NCBI GenBank assembly: GCA_009668205.1
Contig: WJYM01000007.1
Coordinates: forward strand, 186,001 to 250,000
Direction: 5' to 3'
Source of the DNA: Enterobacteriaceae bacterium RIT691
GTDB lineage: Bacteria; Pseudomonadota; Gammaproteobacteria; Enterobacterales; Enterobacteriaceae
DNA length: 64,000 nt
Shown here: piece by piece, positions 27,923 to 36,896 of the stretch
Layout of the letters: every line of letters starts with the position of its first letter
Position numbering within the stretch: the stretch's first letter is position 1
Made by a program: the position numbers and the translations under genes
Notes under the pieces: generated by a model
Seen by the model: only the letters and a program-made list of their open reading frames with translations
Told to the model about the DNA's origin: nothing
Databases searched by the model: none

Positions 27923-29292
27923 TGACCGCCCGTCTCACCCGCTGGCTCAATACCCTCGATAACTTCGAAACGAAGATGACACAGCTGCCCGCGGTTCGTC
28001 GCTACGGTCGTCTGACCCGCGCCACCGGGCTGGTGCTGGAAGCGACCGGCCTACAGCTGCCGCTTGGTGCCACCTGCGTCATTGAGCGCCATGAGAATGG
28101 CGACGTTCGTGAAGTCGAAAGTGAAGTGGTGGGCTTTAACGGTCATCGGCTTTTTTTGATGCCGCTGGAAGAAGTGGAAGGCATTCTGCCCGGTGCGCGC
28201 GTTTACGCCCGCAACGCTTCCGGCGACGGCCTGCACAGCGGGAAACAGCTACCGCTGGGTCCGGCGCTGCTTGGGCGTGTCCTCGATGGTGCAGGGAAAC
28301 CCCTCGACGGTCTGCCTGCGCCAGATACCACCGAAACCGGTGCGCTGATCACCCCACCGTTTAACCCGTTACAGCGTACCCCGATTGAACATGTTCTCGA
28401 CACCGGCGTGCGCCCTATCAATGCCCTGCTCACCGTCGGTCGCGGTCAGCGTATGGGTCTGTTCGCCGGATCCGGTGTGGGTAAAAGCGTGCTGCTCGGC
28501 ATGATGGCGCGCTACACCCAGGCCGATGTGATAGTGGTCGGGCTGATTGGTGAGCGTGGTCGTGAAGTTAAAGACTTCATCGAAAACATTTTGGGTGCCG
28601 AAGGGCGTGCGCGCTCGGTGGTGATTGCTGCGCCCGCGGATGTTTCACCGCTGCTGCGTATGCAAGGCGCGGCCTACGCAACCCGCATTGCCGAAGATTT
28701 TCGCGACCGTGGTCAGCACGTGCTGCTGATCATGGACTCACTGACCCGTTACGCCATGGCCCAGCGTGAAATCGCCCTCGCCATCGGTGAACCCCCCGCC
28801 ACCAAAGGCTATCCGCCTTCCGTGTTTGCCAAACTTCCGGCACTGGTGGAACGTGCCGGTAACGGCATTTCCGGCGGCGGATCGGTGACGGCGTTTTATA
28901 CCGTTCTGACCGAAGGCGACGATCAGCAGGATCCGATCGCCGATTCGGCACGCGCCATTCTTGACGGCCACATTGTGCTGTCCCGCCGTTTGGCGGAAGC
29001 GGGCCACTATCCGGCCATCGACATCGAAGCCTCTATCAGCCGTGCGATGACGGCGCTTATCACCGAGAAGCACTACGCACGGGTGAGAAACTTCAAACAA
29101 CTGCTCTCCAGCTTCCAACGCAACCGCGATTTGGTCAGCGTCGGCGCGTATGCCAAAGGCAGCGATCCGATGCTCGATAAGGCGATTGCGCTGTGGCCGC
29201 AGCTTGAGGGTTATCTGCAACAGGGTATTTTTGAAAAAGCGGGCTGGGAAGAGTCGCTCCAGGCACTGGAGATTATCTTCCCTGCCGCCTGA
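27922..29292 (+). CDS. fliI: Flagellum-specific ATPase FliI
   Basis: FliI is a F1-beta-like hexameric ATPase that energises substrate unloading at the export gate. The start [15 protein letters not shown] at 27922 gives 456 residues, the E. coli size. Walker A is [15 protein letters not shown], Walker B is [12 protein letters not shown], and the catalytic [10 protein letters not shown] is present. The N-terminal domain contains [20 protein letters not shown]. An in-frame GTG/ATG further upstream (27892) lies inside fliH and lacks similarity. Confidence 0.97.
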   Translation: MTARLTRWLNTLDNFETKMTQLPAVRRYGRLTRATGLVLEATGLQLPLGATCVIERHENGDVREVESEVVGFNGHRLFLMPLEEVEGILPGARVYARNASGDGLHSGKQLPLGPALLGRVLDGAGKPLDGLPAPDTTETGALITPPFNPLQRTPIEHVLDTGVRPINALLTVGRGQRMGLFAGSGVGKSVLLGMMARYTQADVIVVGLIGERGREVKDFIENILGAEGRARSVVIAAPADVSPLLRMQGAAYATRIAEDFRDRGQHVLLIMDSLTRYAMAQREIALAIGEPPATKGYPPSVFAKLPALVERAGNGISGGGSVTAFYTVLTEGDDQQDPIADSARAILDGHIVLSRRLAEAGHYPAIDIEASISRAMTALITEKHYARVRNFKQLLSSFQRNRDLVSVGAYAKGSDPMLDKAIALWPQLEGYLQQGIFEKAGWEESLQALEIIFPAA

Positions 29293-29310
29293 TAGCAGGA
29301 GAACACCATC

Positions 29311-29754
29311 ATGACGCAACATGGCGCACTGGCAACGCTCAAGGAGCTTGCCGAAAAAGATGTCGATAGCGCAGCCCTGCAGTTAGGGGAAATGCGACGC
29401 GGCTGCCAGCAGGCGGAAGAGCAGCTGAAGATGCTGATGGATTACCAGCTTGAGTACCAGAATAACCTGAACGACACCATGTCCCAGGGCATGGCCAGTC
29501 TGCGCTGGCAGAACTATCAGCAATTTATTCAAACGCTGGAGAAAGCCATTGATCAGCACCGCCAGCAACTGTTGCAGTGGAACCGCAAAGTCGAACAGGC
29601 GCTGAGCGCCTGGCGTGAGAAAAAACAGCGTTTGCAGGCATGGCAGACGTTACAGGACAGACAGGCCGCCGCCACGCTGTTGGCGGAAAACCGTCTCGAT
29701 CAGAAAAAAATGGATGAGTTTGCCCAGCGTGCAACCTTAAGGAAACCGGAATGA
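29311..29754 (+). CDS. fliJ: Flagellar export chaperone FliJ
   Basis: FliJ is an antiparallel coiled coil (gamma-subunit-like) that sits in the FliI ring and recycles chaperones. The 147-residue sequence is almost entirely charged helix ([40 protein letters not shown]). It has the same length as the E. coli protein. AGGAG lies upstream, and the end overlaps fliK by four bases (ATGA). Confidence 0.95.
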   Translation: MTQHGALATLKELAEKDVDSAALQLGEMRRGCQQAEEQLKMLMDYQLEYQNNLNDTMSQGMASLRWQNYQQFIQTLEKAIDQHRQQLLQWNRKVEQALSAWREKKQRLQAWQTLQDRQAAATLLAENRLDQKKMDEFAQRATLRKPE

Positions 29755-30968
29755 TTACTCTGCCGAAACTTATCGTCAGTGATAACGACATCACCTCTGC
29801 CGCGCAATCGGCAAAAAACACCGACAGCGCAGGTTCGGCGCAGGACTTTTTTGCTTTGCTTTCTGGGGCAATGTCCGGCAAGGCAGGCAAAGGCGGCAAG
29901 GCCGGGATCACGCTGGCGGATCTGCAAGCCGCCAGTCAAAAACTCCCTCAGGGTGACGCAAAAACGGCGCTCAATAAGCTGCTGGCACAGCAGGATACCG
30001 ATGCGTTGCAAAAAACAGGTCCCGCTACCCTGACCGATGCACAATCCGTTTTAAATGCACTGACGCCTGAAGCAAAAAGTGATGTGCTCAAGCAGCTCAG
30101 CAAAGATCTGCAAAAAAGCGACGATAAGCCATCGGCCGACAATGAGGAGATGGCTGGCCTCAGCGCGCTGATGGCCATGCTGCCACACAATGCCAACGCG
30201 GCGACAACAGTGCCAATGACGGAGCGCAGCGCGACTGCCGCTGCGAACAGTAAAACCGGTAGCGATGCGCTGTCGGGTGTGGGAAATACCGCCGTGGAGA
30301 CGAAAGCGCAGGGCAAAGCACTCGGGAAAAACGCAACGCTGCTGGCCGCACACAGTCAGCAAGCGGCGGCCACTGACGACCTGGCATCTAACCAAACCAC
30401 GCCGTTTGCGGCGGCCGTCGCCGCGAAGCATGCCAGCGACAGTACGCTTTCTGCCGCCTCTGCCGTTCCCACTGCCCCGGTTATCAGCAACGCCACAGCG
30501 ACGGTAAACACCCATCCCGTGGTGACCGTAAACTCTCAGTTGGGGACACCGGAATGGCAGCAGAACGTCAGCCAGCACATCACGCTGTTTACCCGTCAGG
30601 GACAGCAAACCGCCGAGCTGAAGCTGCATCCGGAAGATCTGGGTCAGGTCAATATCACCCTCAAGCTGGATGACAACCAGGCGCAAATTCAGATGGTATC
30701 GCCACACAGCCACGTTCGCGCGGCGCTGGAAGCGGCGATCCCGACACTGCGCACCCAGCTGGCGGATAACGGGATCCAGCTGGCCCAGAGTAACGTCAGC
30801 AGCGACGGCTTTGCCGGACAGCAACAGCAGTCGGCTTTTGGTCAGTCATCCTCACAAAGTTCTGCTGAAGGTCGCGCGTTTGCTGCCGATGAAGAAGAGA
30901 CGCTCAGCGTTCCGGCCACCCTGCAAGCGCAGGCCCGGGGAAACGGGATTGTTGACATCTTCGCCTAA
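29751..30968 (+). CDS. fliK: Flagellar hook-length control protein FliK
   Basis: FliK is a secreted ruler that stops hook growth and switches export to filament proteins. The 405-residue protein has the poorly conserved Ala/Thr/Ser-rich N-terminal and linker parts typical of FliK. The conserved C-terminal switch domain follows ([40 protein letters not shown]), then a Q-rich tail. It is the last gene of the fliF operon. A 119-base gap with the fliL promoter follows. Confidence 0.95.
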   Translation: MITLPKLIVSDNDITSAAQSAKNTDSAGSAQDFFALLSGAMSGKAGKGGKAGITLADLQAASQKLPQGDAKTALNKLLAQQDTDALQKTGPATLTDAQSVLNALTPEAKSDVLKQLSKDLQKSDDKPSADNEEMAGLSALMAMLPHNANAATTVPMTERSATAAANSKTGSDALSGVGNTAVETKAQGKALGKNATLLAAHSQQAAATDDLASNQTTPFAAAVAAKHASDSTLSAASAVPTAPVISNATATVNTHPVVTVNSQLGTPEWQQNVSQHITLFTRQGQQTAELKLHPEDLGQVNITLKLDDNQAQIQMVSPHSHVRAALEAAIPTLRTQLADNGIQLAQSNVSSDGFAGQQQQSAFGQSSSQSSAEGRAFAADEEETLSVPATLQAQARGNGIVDIFA

Positions 30969-31087
30969 CGCCAGAGGTAGCATGATTATTCCCGTCTTTT
31001 CCGCCCTTTGAGCGCGACTTAAGTCGGGATAATCACCCTTAATGCTGTACCAAAACAGCTATACCCAATACAGGAAAGTCGTATCAG

Positions 31088-31555
31088 ATGACTGACACCG
31101 CGATCGCTAAAAAACGCAAACGCTCAATCTGGATCCCCCTGCTGGTGCTGGTAACGCTCGCCGCCTGCGCAACAGCTGGCTATAGCTACTGGCGACTGCA
31201 GCAGCACCCGACCGCTGAAGCGAAGCAGGAAGCACCGCCGCCACCGGCACCGGTGTTCTGGGCGCTGGACACCTTCACGGTTAACCTTGGCGACGCCGAT
31301 CGCGTGCTGTATATCGGGATCACGCTGCGACTGAAGGACGAAGCGACCCGCACCCGACTGAACGACTATCTGCCAGAAGTCCGCAGCCGTTTGCTGCTGC
31401 TGTTCTCCCGTCAGGATGCCGCCAAACTGGCAACCGATACCGGGAAACAGGATCTGGTTAACGCCATTAAGCAGACGCTGGCACCACCTCTGGTAACGGG
31501 TCAACCGAAGCAGGAAGTGACTGACGTGCTGTATACAGCTTTCATTCTGCGGTAA
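31088..31555 (+). CDS. fliL: Flagellar basal body-associated protein FliL
   Basis: FliL is a single-pass inner-membrane protein near the stators that supports swimming torque and swarming. The 155-residue protein has a basic N-terminus ([10 protein letters not shown]), one transmembrane helix ([18 protein letters not shown]) and a periplasmic domain ([20 protein letters not shown]). It starts the fliLMNOPQR operon, four bases before fliM. In E. coli a class 2 FlhDC-dependent promoter lies upstream, but its boxes are not clear to me here. Confidence 0.95.
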   Translation: MTDTAIAKKRKRSIWIPLLVLVTLAACATAGYSYWRLQQHPTAEAKQEAPPPPAPVFWALDTFTVNLGDADRVLYIGITLRLKDEATRTRLNDYLPEVRSRLLLLFSRQDAAKLATDTGKQDLVNAIKQTLAPPLVTGQPKQEVTDVLYTAFILR

Positions 31556-31559
31556 TCCC

Positions 31560-32564
31560 ATGGGCGACAGTATTCTTTCTCAGGCCGAAATTGATGCGCT
31601 GCTGAACGGCGACAGCGAGAAAAGTGACGAACCGCAGACCAGTAAATCTGGCGACAGCGATATTCGTCCCTATGACCCCAATACCCAGCGCCGTGTGGTG
31701 CGTGAACGCCTGCAGGCGCTGGAAATAATCAACGAACGTTTTGCCCGTCAGTTTCGTATGGGGCTGTTTAACCTGCTGCGTCGTAGCCCGGATATTACCG
31801 TTGGCGCGATCCGCATTCAGCCCTATCACGAATTTGCGCGCAACCTGCCAGTCCCGACCAACCTGAACCTTATTCACCTGAAGCCGCTGCGCGGTACCGG
31901 GCTGTTTGTGTTCTCGCCAAGCCTGGTATTTATCGCGGTCGACAACCTGTTCGGCGGCGACGGCCGTTTCCCGACCAAAGTGGAAGGCCGTGAATTTACG
32001 CACACCGAACAGCGCGTCATTAACCGCATGCTGAAACTGGCGCTCGAAGGCTACAGCGATGCGTGGAAAGCGATTAACCCGCTGGAAGTGGAATATGTCC
32101 GTTCCGAGATGCAGGTGAAATTTACCAATATCACCACCTCACCGAACGACATTGTGGTCAACACCCCCTTCCACGTGGAGATAGGCAACCTGACCGGCGA
32201 ATTTAATATCTGCCTGCCGTTCAGCATGATTGAGCCGCTGCGCGAGCTGCTGGTTAACCCGCCGCTGGAGAACTCCCGCAGCGAAGACCAGAACTGGCGC
32301 GAAAACCTGGTACGTCAGGTGCAGCACTCCGAGCTGGAACTGGTGGCCAACTTCGCCGATATCTCGCTGCGGCTTTCACAAATATTAAAACTGCAGCCCG
32401 GCGACGTGCTGCCGATTGATAAACCGGATCGCATTATTGCCCATGTGGATGGCGTACCGGTATTGACCAGCCAATACGGCACGGTCAACGGTCAATATGC
32501 GTTACGCGTAGAGCATTTGATCAACCCGATTTTGAACTCGCTGAATGAGGAACAGCCCAAATGA
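31560..32564 (+). CDS. fliM: Flagellar motor switch protein FliM
   Basis: FliM is the C-ring protein that binds CheY-P through its N-terminal peptide, and FliG through its middle domain. The CheY-binding motif SILSQAEIDALLNGD stands at the very start. The middle CheC-like domain has GRDITVGAI-type LLRRSPDITVGAIRIQPYHE. The C-terminal SpoA-like domain binds FliN (LQPGDVLPIDKPDRIIAHVD). The protein has 334 residues as in E. coli and overlaps fliN by four bases. Confidence 0.97.
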   Translation: MGDSILSQAEIDALLNGDSEKSDEPQTSKSGDSDIRPYDPNTQRRVVRERLQALEIINERFARQFRMGLFNLLRRSPDITVGAIRIQPYHEFARNLPVPTNLNLIHLKPLRGTGLFVFSPSLVFIAVDNLFGGDGRFPTKVEGREFTHTEQRVINRMLKLALEGYSDAWKAINPLEVEYVRSEMQVKFTNITTSPNDIVVNTPFHVEIGNLTGEFNICLPFSMIEPLRELLVNPPLENSRSEDQNWRENLVRQVQHSELELVANFADISLRLSQILKLQPGDVLPIDKPDRIIAHVDGVPVLTSQYGTVNGQYALRVEHLINPILNSLNEEQPK

Positions 32565-32971
32565 GTGATATGAATAATCCGTCCGATGAAAACGGTGCGA
32601 TGGACGATCTGTGGGCTGAAGCGTTGGGCGAACAGAAATCGGCCAGCAGCAAAAGTGCTGCTGATGCCGTCTTCCAGCAGTTAGGCGGAGGCGATGTCAG
32701 CGGAACGCTGCAGGACATCGACCTGATTATGGATATTCCGGTCAAGCTGACCGTGGAGCTGGGTCGTACCCGAATGACCATCAAAGAGCTGCTGCGCCTG
32801 ACGCAGGGGTCGGTGGTTTCTCTGGACGGTCTGGCCGGTGAGCCGCTGGATATTCTGATCAACGGCTATCTGATTGCGCAGGGTGAAGTCGTGGTCGTGG
32901 CCGATAAATACGGCGTGCGCATTACCGATATCATCACGCCATCCGAACGCATGCGTCGTCTGAGCCGTTAA
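32561..32971 (+). CDS. fliN: Flagellar motor switch protein FliN
   Basis: FliN forms the lower C ring and the docking site for FliH. The 136-residue product has an acidic N-terminus and a SpoA domain (DIPVKLTVELGRTRMTIKEL, LAGEPLDILINGYLIAQGEV, YGVRITDIITPSERMRRL), near-identical to E. coli. It is followed after one base by fliO. Confidence 0.97.
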   Translation: MSDMNNPSDENGAMDDLWAEALGEQKSASSKSAADAVFQQLGGGDVSGTLQDIDLIMDIPVKLTVELGRTRMTIKELLRLTQGSVVSLDGLAGEPLDILINGYLIAQGEVVVVADKYGVRITDIITPSERMRRLSR

Positions 32972-32972
32972 G

Positions 32973-33356
32973 ATGAACACCCAGGCCAGCGTCACACACG
33001 CCACCGTTACTGCCTCTCCGGCCTCGTCGTTGATTGAAGTCAGCGGCGCGCTGCTGGGGATCATTTTGCTGATTTTGGTGGCCGCGTGGCTTGCTAAGCG
33101 CTTTGGCATTAGCGGACTGAAAACGTCTGCCAGTCGGGAGCTGAAGGTCAGCGCCAGTGCTTCGCTCGGCCAGCGTGAGCGGGTTGTGATTGTTGACGTA
33201 GAAGATGCCCGTCTGGTGTTAGGCGTGACCGCAAGCCAGGTTTCGCTGCTGCATAAACTGCCGCCCGCCCCTGCCATGCCAGAGACGGCAAAGCCTGAAG
33301 TGCCTGATTTTGCTTCCCTGATGAAATCTGTTATCAAGCGACCCGGGAGATCCTGA
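32973..33356 (+). CDS. fliO: Flagellar biosynthetic protein FliO
   Basis: FliO is a small membrane protein that helps FliP assemble into the export gate. The 127-residue protein has an N-terminal transmembrane helix ([20 protein letters not shown]) and a cytoplasmic domain ([40 protein letters not shown]). The last base of the stop overlaps the fliP start (TGATG). Confidence 0.93.
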   Translation: MNTQASVTHATVTASPASSLIEVSGALLGIILLILVAAWLAKRFGISGLKTSASRELKVSASASLGQRERVVIVDVEDARLVLGVTASQVSLLHKLPPAPAMPETAKPEVPDFASLMKSVIKRPGRS

Positions 33357-34093
33357 TGCGCCGCCTGCTTTCCCTTTCGCTTGTCGCGCTGTGGCTGCTT
33401 TCGCCCGCCGCCTTTGCGCAACTGCCCGGTCTTGTCAGCCAACCGTTGCCGAACGGCGGTCAAAGCTGGTCGTTGCCGGTACAGACGCTGGTGTTTATCA
33501 CCTCGCTGACGTTCCTGCCCGCTATTTTGCTGATGATGACCAGCTTTACCCGCATCATCATTGTTTTCGGTCTGTTGCGCAGCGCACTCGGTACCGCCTC
33601 GGCGCCGCCTAACCAGGTGCTGCTGGGCCTGGCGTTATTCCTGACCTTTTTCATCATGTCCCCGGTTATCGACAAGATTTATACCGATGCCTATCAGCCG
33701 TTCAGCACCGACAAAATTACGCTTGAGCAGGCTATCGATAAAGGCGCCCAGCCGCTGCGGGAATTTATGCTGCGCCAGACCCGTGAAGCCGATTTAGCCC
33801 TGTTTGCCAGACTGGCGAATACGCCACCGATTCAGGGCCCGGAAGCTGTTCCGATGCGTATTCTGCTGCCTGCGTATGTCACCAGCGAGCTGAAAACCGC
33901 CTTTCAGATTGGCTTTACCATCTTCATTCCGTTCCTGATTATCGACCTGGTGGTGGCAAGCGTACTGATGGCACTGGGGATGATGATGGTGCCTCCGGCC
34001 ACCATTGCCCTGCCCTTCAAGCTAATGCTGTTTGTGTTAGTCGATGGCTGGCAGCTGCTGGTTGGCTCACTGGCCCAGAGTTTTTACAGTTAA
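33356..34093 (+). CDS. fliP: Flagellar export gate protein FliP
   Basis: FliP is the main core subunit of the export gate (FliP5Q4R1). A cleaved signal peptide is visible at residues 1-21 ([16 protein letters not shown]), a known peculiarity of FliP. The mature protein holds four membrane helices with [20 protein letters not shown] and the C-terminal [20 protein letters not shown]. It has 245 residues as in E. coli. Confidence 0.97.
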   Translation: MRRLLSLSLVALWLLSPAAFAQLPGLVSQPLPNGGQSWSLPVQTLVFITSLTFLPAILLMMTSFTRIIIVFGLLRSALGTASAPPNQVLLGLALFLTFFIMSPVIDKIYTDAYQPFSTDKITLEQAIDKGAQPLREFMLRQTREADLALFARLANTPPIQGPEAVPMRILLPAYVTSELKTAFQIGFTIFIPFLIIDLVVASVLMALGMMMVPPATIALPFKLMLFVLVDGWQLLVGSLAQSFYS

Positions 34094-34102
34094 GGAGCGC
34101 CG

Positions 34103-34372
34103 ATGACCCCTGAATCCGTCATGATGCTGGGCACCGAAGCGATGAAAGTTGCGCTAGCCCTGGCGGCGCCGCTGCTGCTGGTGGCACTGATAACCGGTTT
34201 GCTGATCAGTATTCTGCAGGCAGCAACGCAGATTAACGAAATGACCCTGTCGTTCATTCCGAAAATTATCGCGGTATTTATTGCCATTATTGTTGCCGGC
34301 CCGTGGATGCTTAACCTGTTGCTGGACTACGTGCGCACGCTGTTTAACAACCTGCCGTACATCATCGGATAA
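34103..34372 (+). CDS. fliQ: Flagellar export gate protein FliQ
   Basis: FliQ is an 89-residue hairpin of two membrane helices in the export gate. [20 protein letters not shown] and [20 protein letters not shown] match the family throughout. AGGAG lies six bases upstream of the start. It lies between fliP and fliR. Confidence 0.96.
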   Translation: MTPESVMMLGTEAMKVALALAAPLLLVALITGLLISILQAATQINEMTLSFIPKIIAVFIAIIVAGPWMLNLLLDYVRTLFNNLPYIIG

Positions 34373-34377
34373 GCCAG

Positions 34378-35172
34378 ATGCTGCATGTGACCAGCGACCA
34401 ATGGCTGCAGTGGCTGAGCCTCTACTTCTGGCCGATGCTGCGCGTGCTGGCGCTGATCTCCACCGCCCCCATTCTCAGCGAACACGCTGTTCCTAAGCGG
34501 GTCAAGCTGGGACTGGGGTTTATCATCACCTTTATCATTGCACCCTCGCTGCCCCCGACGGACGTGACGCTGTTCTCACCTAACGCACTCTGGCTGGCCC
34601 TGCAACAGATCCTGATTGGCATTGCGCTGGGGTTTACCATGCAGTTTGCCTTTGCCGCCGTGCGCACCGCGGGTGAAATCATCGGCCTGCAGATGGGGCT
34701 TTCTTTTGCCACCTTTGTCGATCCCAGCAGCCATCTGAACATGCCGATTCTGGCAAGGCTAATGGACATGCTGGCCATGCTGCTGTTCCTGGTGTTTAAC
34801 GGCCACCTGTGGCTTATCTCGATGCTGGTCGACACCTTCCACACGCTACCGATTGGCGGAGAGCCGCTCAACAGCAATGCGTTTATCGCGCTTGCCCGGG
34901 CCGGAGGGCTCATCTTCCTCAATGGTCTGATGCTGGCACTGCCGATCATCACCCTGCTGCTGACCATCAACCTGGCGCTGGGCATGCTCAACCGTATGGC
35001 ACCCCAGCTGTCGGTTTTTGTTATTGGCTTTCCCATCACCCTGACGGTGGGGATTATTTTAATGGCCGCACTCATGCCATTAATTGCACCTTTCTGTGAA
35101 CACCTTTTCAGCGAAATATTCGATCTGTTAGCGGATATTATCAGTGAGTTACCAAAGATAAGTTCCCCTTAG
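34378..35172 (+). CDS. fliR: Flagellar export gate protein FliR
   Basis: FliR completes the gate complex with FliP and FliQ. The 264-residue protein has about six membrane helices and conserved segments ([60 protein letters not shown]). It is the last gene of fliLMNOPQR. No clear hairpin follows it before the rcsA leader. Confidence 0.96.
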   Translation: MLHVTSDQWLQWLSLYFWPMLRVLALISTAPILSEHAVPKRVKLGLGFIITFIIAPSLPPTDVTLFSPNALWLALQQILIGIALGFTMQFAFAAVRTAGEIIGLQMGLSFATFVDPSSHLNMPILARLMDMLAMLLFLVFNGHLWLISMLVDTFHTLPIGGEPLNSNAFIALARAGGLIFLNGLMLALPIITLLLTINLALGMLNRMAPQLSVFVIGFPITLTVGIILMAALMPLIAPFCEHLFSEIFDLLADIISELPKISSP

Positions 35173-35189
35173 CAATTAAAAGGGTAATC

Positions 35190-35203
35190 TAAGGATAATC
35201 TTA
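35190..35203 (+). promoter_or_regulatory. Candidate RcsAB box upstream of rcsA
   Basis: TAAGGATAATCTTA matches the RcsA-RcsB binding consensus TAAGAATAATCCTA at 12 of 14 positions and is nearly palindromic. It lies 250 bases before rcsA, just past fliR, the place where E. coli rcsA carries its autoregulatory RcsAB box. The region 35204-35452 is A+T-rich and otherwise featureless to me. Confidence 0.7.
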
Positions 35204-35452
35204 AAGTCATTTTCTAAAAACATTCACCAGCATAACGCTGGTGCGGACTATTTGTTTTTAGGCCACTCACAGTTCATAACATTTACTTTACTTTAAGATG
35301 TTTCCTGGCAAATTATACCTAACTTTACGGGATAGTTGAGGTCGCCCGATGGGTTTTATGCTCTTTGAAAGTTCAGGTGATGTGTATTCTGAAAAAAATA
35401 AGACACCGTCGGTCAGGAGTTAATTATCGTTACGCATTGAGTGAGGGTATGC

Positions 35453-36076
35453 ATGTCAACGATTATTATGGATCTGTGCAGTTACACCCGACTCGGACTC
35501 ACCGGGTATCTGGCCAGTCGGGGAATGAGGAAGCGCGATATCCTTGATATCGAAAGCATCAGTGAGCTTGAAGAGGCGTGCGGGAACCGGAACCCGTCTG
35601 TCGTGTTTATTAATGAAGACTGCTTCATTCACGATCCACAGAGCAGTCAGCATATTAAGCAGATCATTAATCAACACCCCAGAACATTGTTCATTGTCTT
35701 TATGGCAATTGCCAATATTCATTTTGATGAGTATCTGCGGGTCAGAAACAATCTGTTAATTAGCTCAAAATCGATTAAACCAGAATCACTGGACGGATTA
35801 CTGGCCGATTATCTGCAAAAAATCAGCACCAATGTTAGCCGGATTAACATTCCGACCTTATCATTAAGCAGAACTGAATCCAGTATGCTAAAAATGTGGA
35901 TGTCGGGTCAGGGGACGATTCAAATATCCGACCAGATGAATATTAAGGCCAAAACGGTATCGTCACATAAAGGTAATATTAAAAAGAAAATTAAAACGCA
36001 TAATAAGCAGGTTATTTATCATGTTGTCCGATTGACAGATAATGTGACCTCAGGAATTTACGTTAATATGCGCTAA
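35453..36076 (+). CDS. rcsA: Capsule synthesis co-activator RcsA
   Basis: RcsA pairs with phosphorylated RcsB to activate colanic acid capsule genes and its own gene. The 207-residue product (start [20 protein letters not shown] at 35453) has an unusual N-terminal domain without a phosphorylation site and a LuxR-type HTH ([20 protein letters not shown], then [20 protein letters not shown]). It is A+T-richer than its neighbours, as in E. coli, where it is H-NS-silenced. An upstream in-frame start at 35441 is possible but adds only four unlike residues. DsrA RNA is encoded nearby. Confidence 0.96.
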   Translation: MSTIIMDLCSYTRLGLTGYLASRGMRKRDILDIESISELEEACGNRNPSVVFINEDCFIHDPQSSQHIKQIINQHPRTLFIVFMAIANIHFDEYLRVRNNLLISSKSIKPESLDGLLADYLQKISTNVSRINIPTLSLSRTESSMLKMWMSGQGTIQISDQMNIKAKTVSSHKGNIKKKIKTHNKQVIYHVVRLTDNVTSGIYVNMR

Positions 36077-36121
36077 CATCGGACCAGTCACTGGCGGACA
36101 GCACCGCCAGTGAGTCAGACA

Positions 36122-36310
36122 CTATTCGGTCTTTTCAACAAAAATACCGTCGGAATGGCCTATTTCGTTAAAGAACCAGATCCCCATCGGGTAGTCATCC
36201 AAAGACACCAGATACATCGTCCCTTCGTTGAATTGTTCGACGGCCAATACGACACCCGGACGACGCGCGCCGCCGTCCGTTTTGACCGTGACACGATCGT
36301 TCACCTGCAT
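36122..36310 (-). CDS. dsrB: Small protein DsrB
   Basis: This 62-residue soluble protein ([40 protein letters not shown]) is nearly identical to E. coli DsrB, a sigma-S-dependent, H-NS-regulated protein of unknown function. It converges with rcsA and diverges from yodD. Confidence 0.94.
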   Translation of the reverse strand: MQVNDRVTVKTDGGARRPGVVLAVEQFNEGTMYLVSLDDYPMGIWFFNEIGHSDGIFVEKTE

Positions 36311-36441
36311 AGCTTCTCTCCTGTCTTTTCCTTTAGCCCAGTGTAGAACAATTTCCCTTTGCTGGCAGCGGCCAGCACGTCAAATGGTGTTTTTATCGAC
36401 GGTCTATACTGTTAAATGGGTTATTGCATGAGGACCCTCTG

Positions 36442-36669
36442 ATGAAAACCGGCAAAGAGTACAGTGATACGACAAAGCGCGAGGTCAACGTGGATGTCGA
36501 CGCCCTGCTGGATGCGATTAATGAGATCAGCGAAAGTGAAGTCCACCGCGCAGGTGACGACCCTCACCATGTCAGCATTGATGGGCGTGAATACCATACC
36601 TGGCGCGAAATTGCTGAGGCCTTTGAGCTCGATATTCATGACTTTAGCATCAGTGAAGTCAATCGCTGA
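36442..36669 (+). CDS. yodD: Stress-associated small protein YodD
   Basis: The start MKTGKEYSDTTKREVNVDVD at 36442 gives 75 residues, the E. coli YodD length. The end FELDIHDFSISEVNR is conserved. In E. coli it is induced by peroxide and acid; the mechanism is unknown. A GAGG lies upstream of this start. An earlier ATG at 36424 would add six residues with no ribosome site. The 3' end is ten bases from the DsrA terminator on the other strand. Confidence 0.92.
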   Translation: MKTGKEYSDTTKREVNVDVDALLDAINEISESEVHRAGDDPHHVSIDGREYHTWREIAEAFELDIHDFSISEVNR

Positions 36670-36678
36670 GCGCAGACA

Positions 36679-36767
36679 AAAAAAACCCGACCGTGGACGG
36701 GTCGGGTAGAAACTTGCTGAAGCAAGAAGCACTTGAAAATTCGTTACACCAGGAAATCTGATGCGGG
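36679..36767 (-). ncRNA. dsrA: Small regulatory RNA DsrA
   Basis: The minus strand carries ATCAGATTTCCTGGTGTAAC, then AACGAATTTT, AGTGCTTCTTGCTTCAGCAA and a terminal hairpin ACCCGACC..GGTCGGGT followed by eight T. This is the E. coli DsrA layout: rpoS-pairing stem-loop 1, Hfq-binding middle with stem-loop 2 (hns pairing) and the terminator. The 5' end is placed by alignment with memory of E. coli DsrA and may be off by a few bases. The terminator stem sequence differs from E. coli while pairing is kept. It promotes rpoS translation and represses hns. It converges with yodD. Confidence 0.93.
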
Positions 36768-36896
36768 TAAAACATTATCCTCAATTTTTTTGTAAAACAA
36801 GCATTAATCATAATTCCTATGAATGTATTTGTGATTATTTTGAACAAAATTGTCTTTAGGTAGCAACTTTCTGCTATCAACGCCAGCGCCGGTAGG

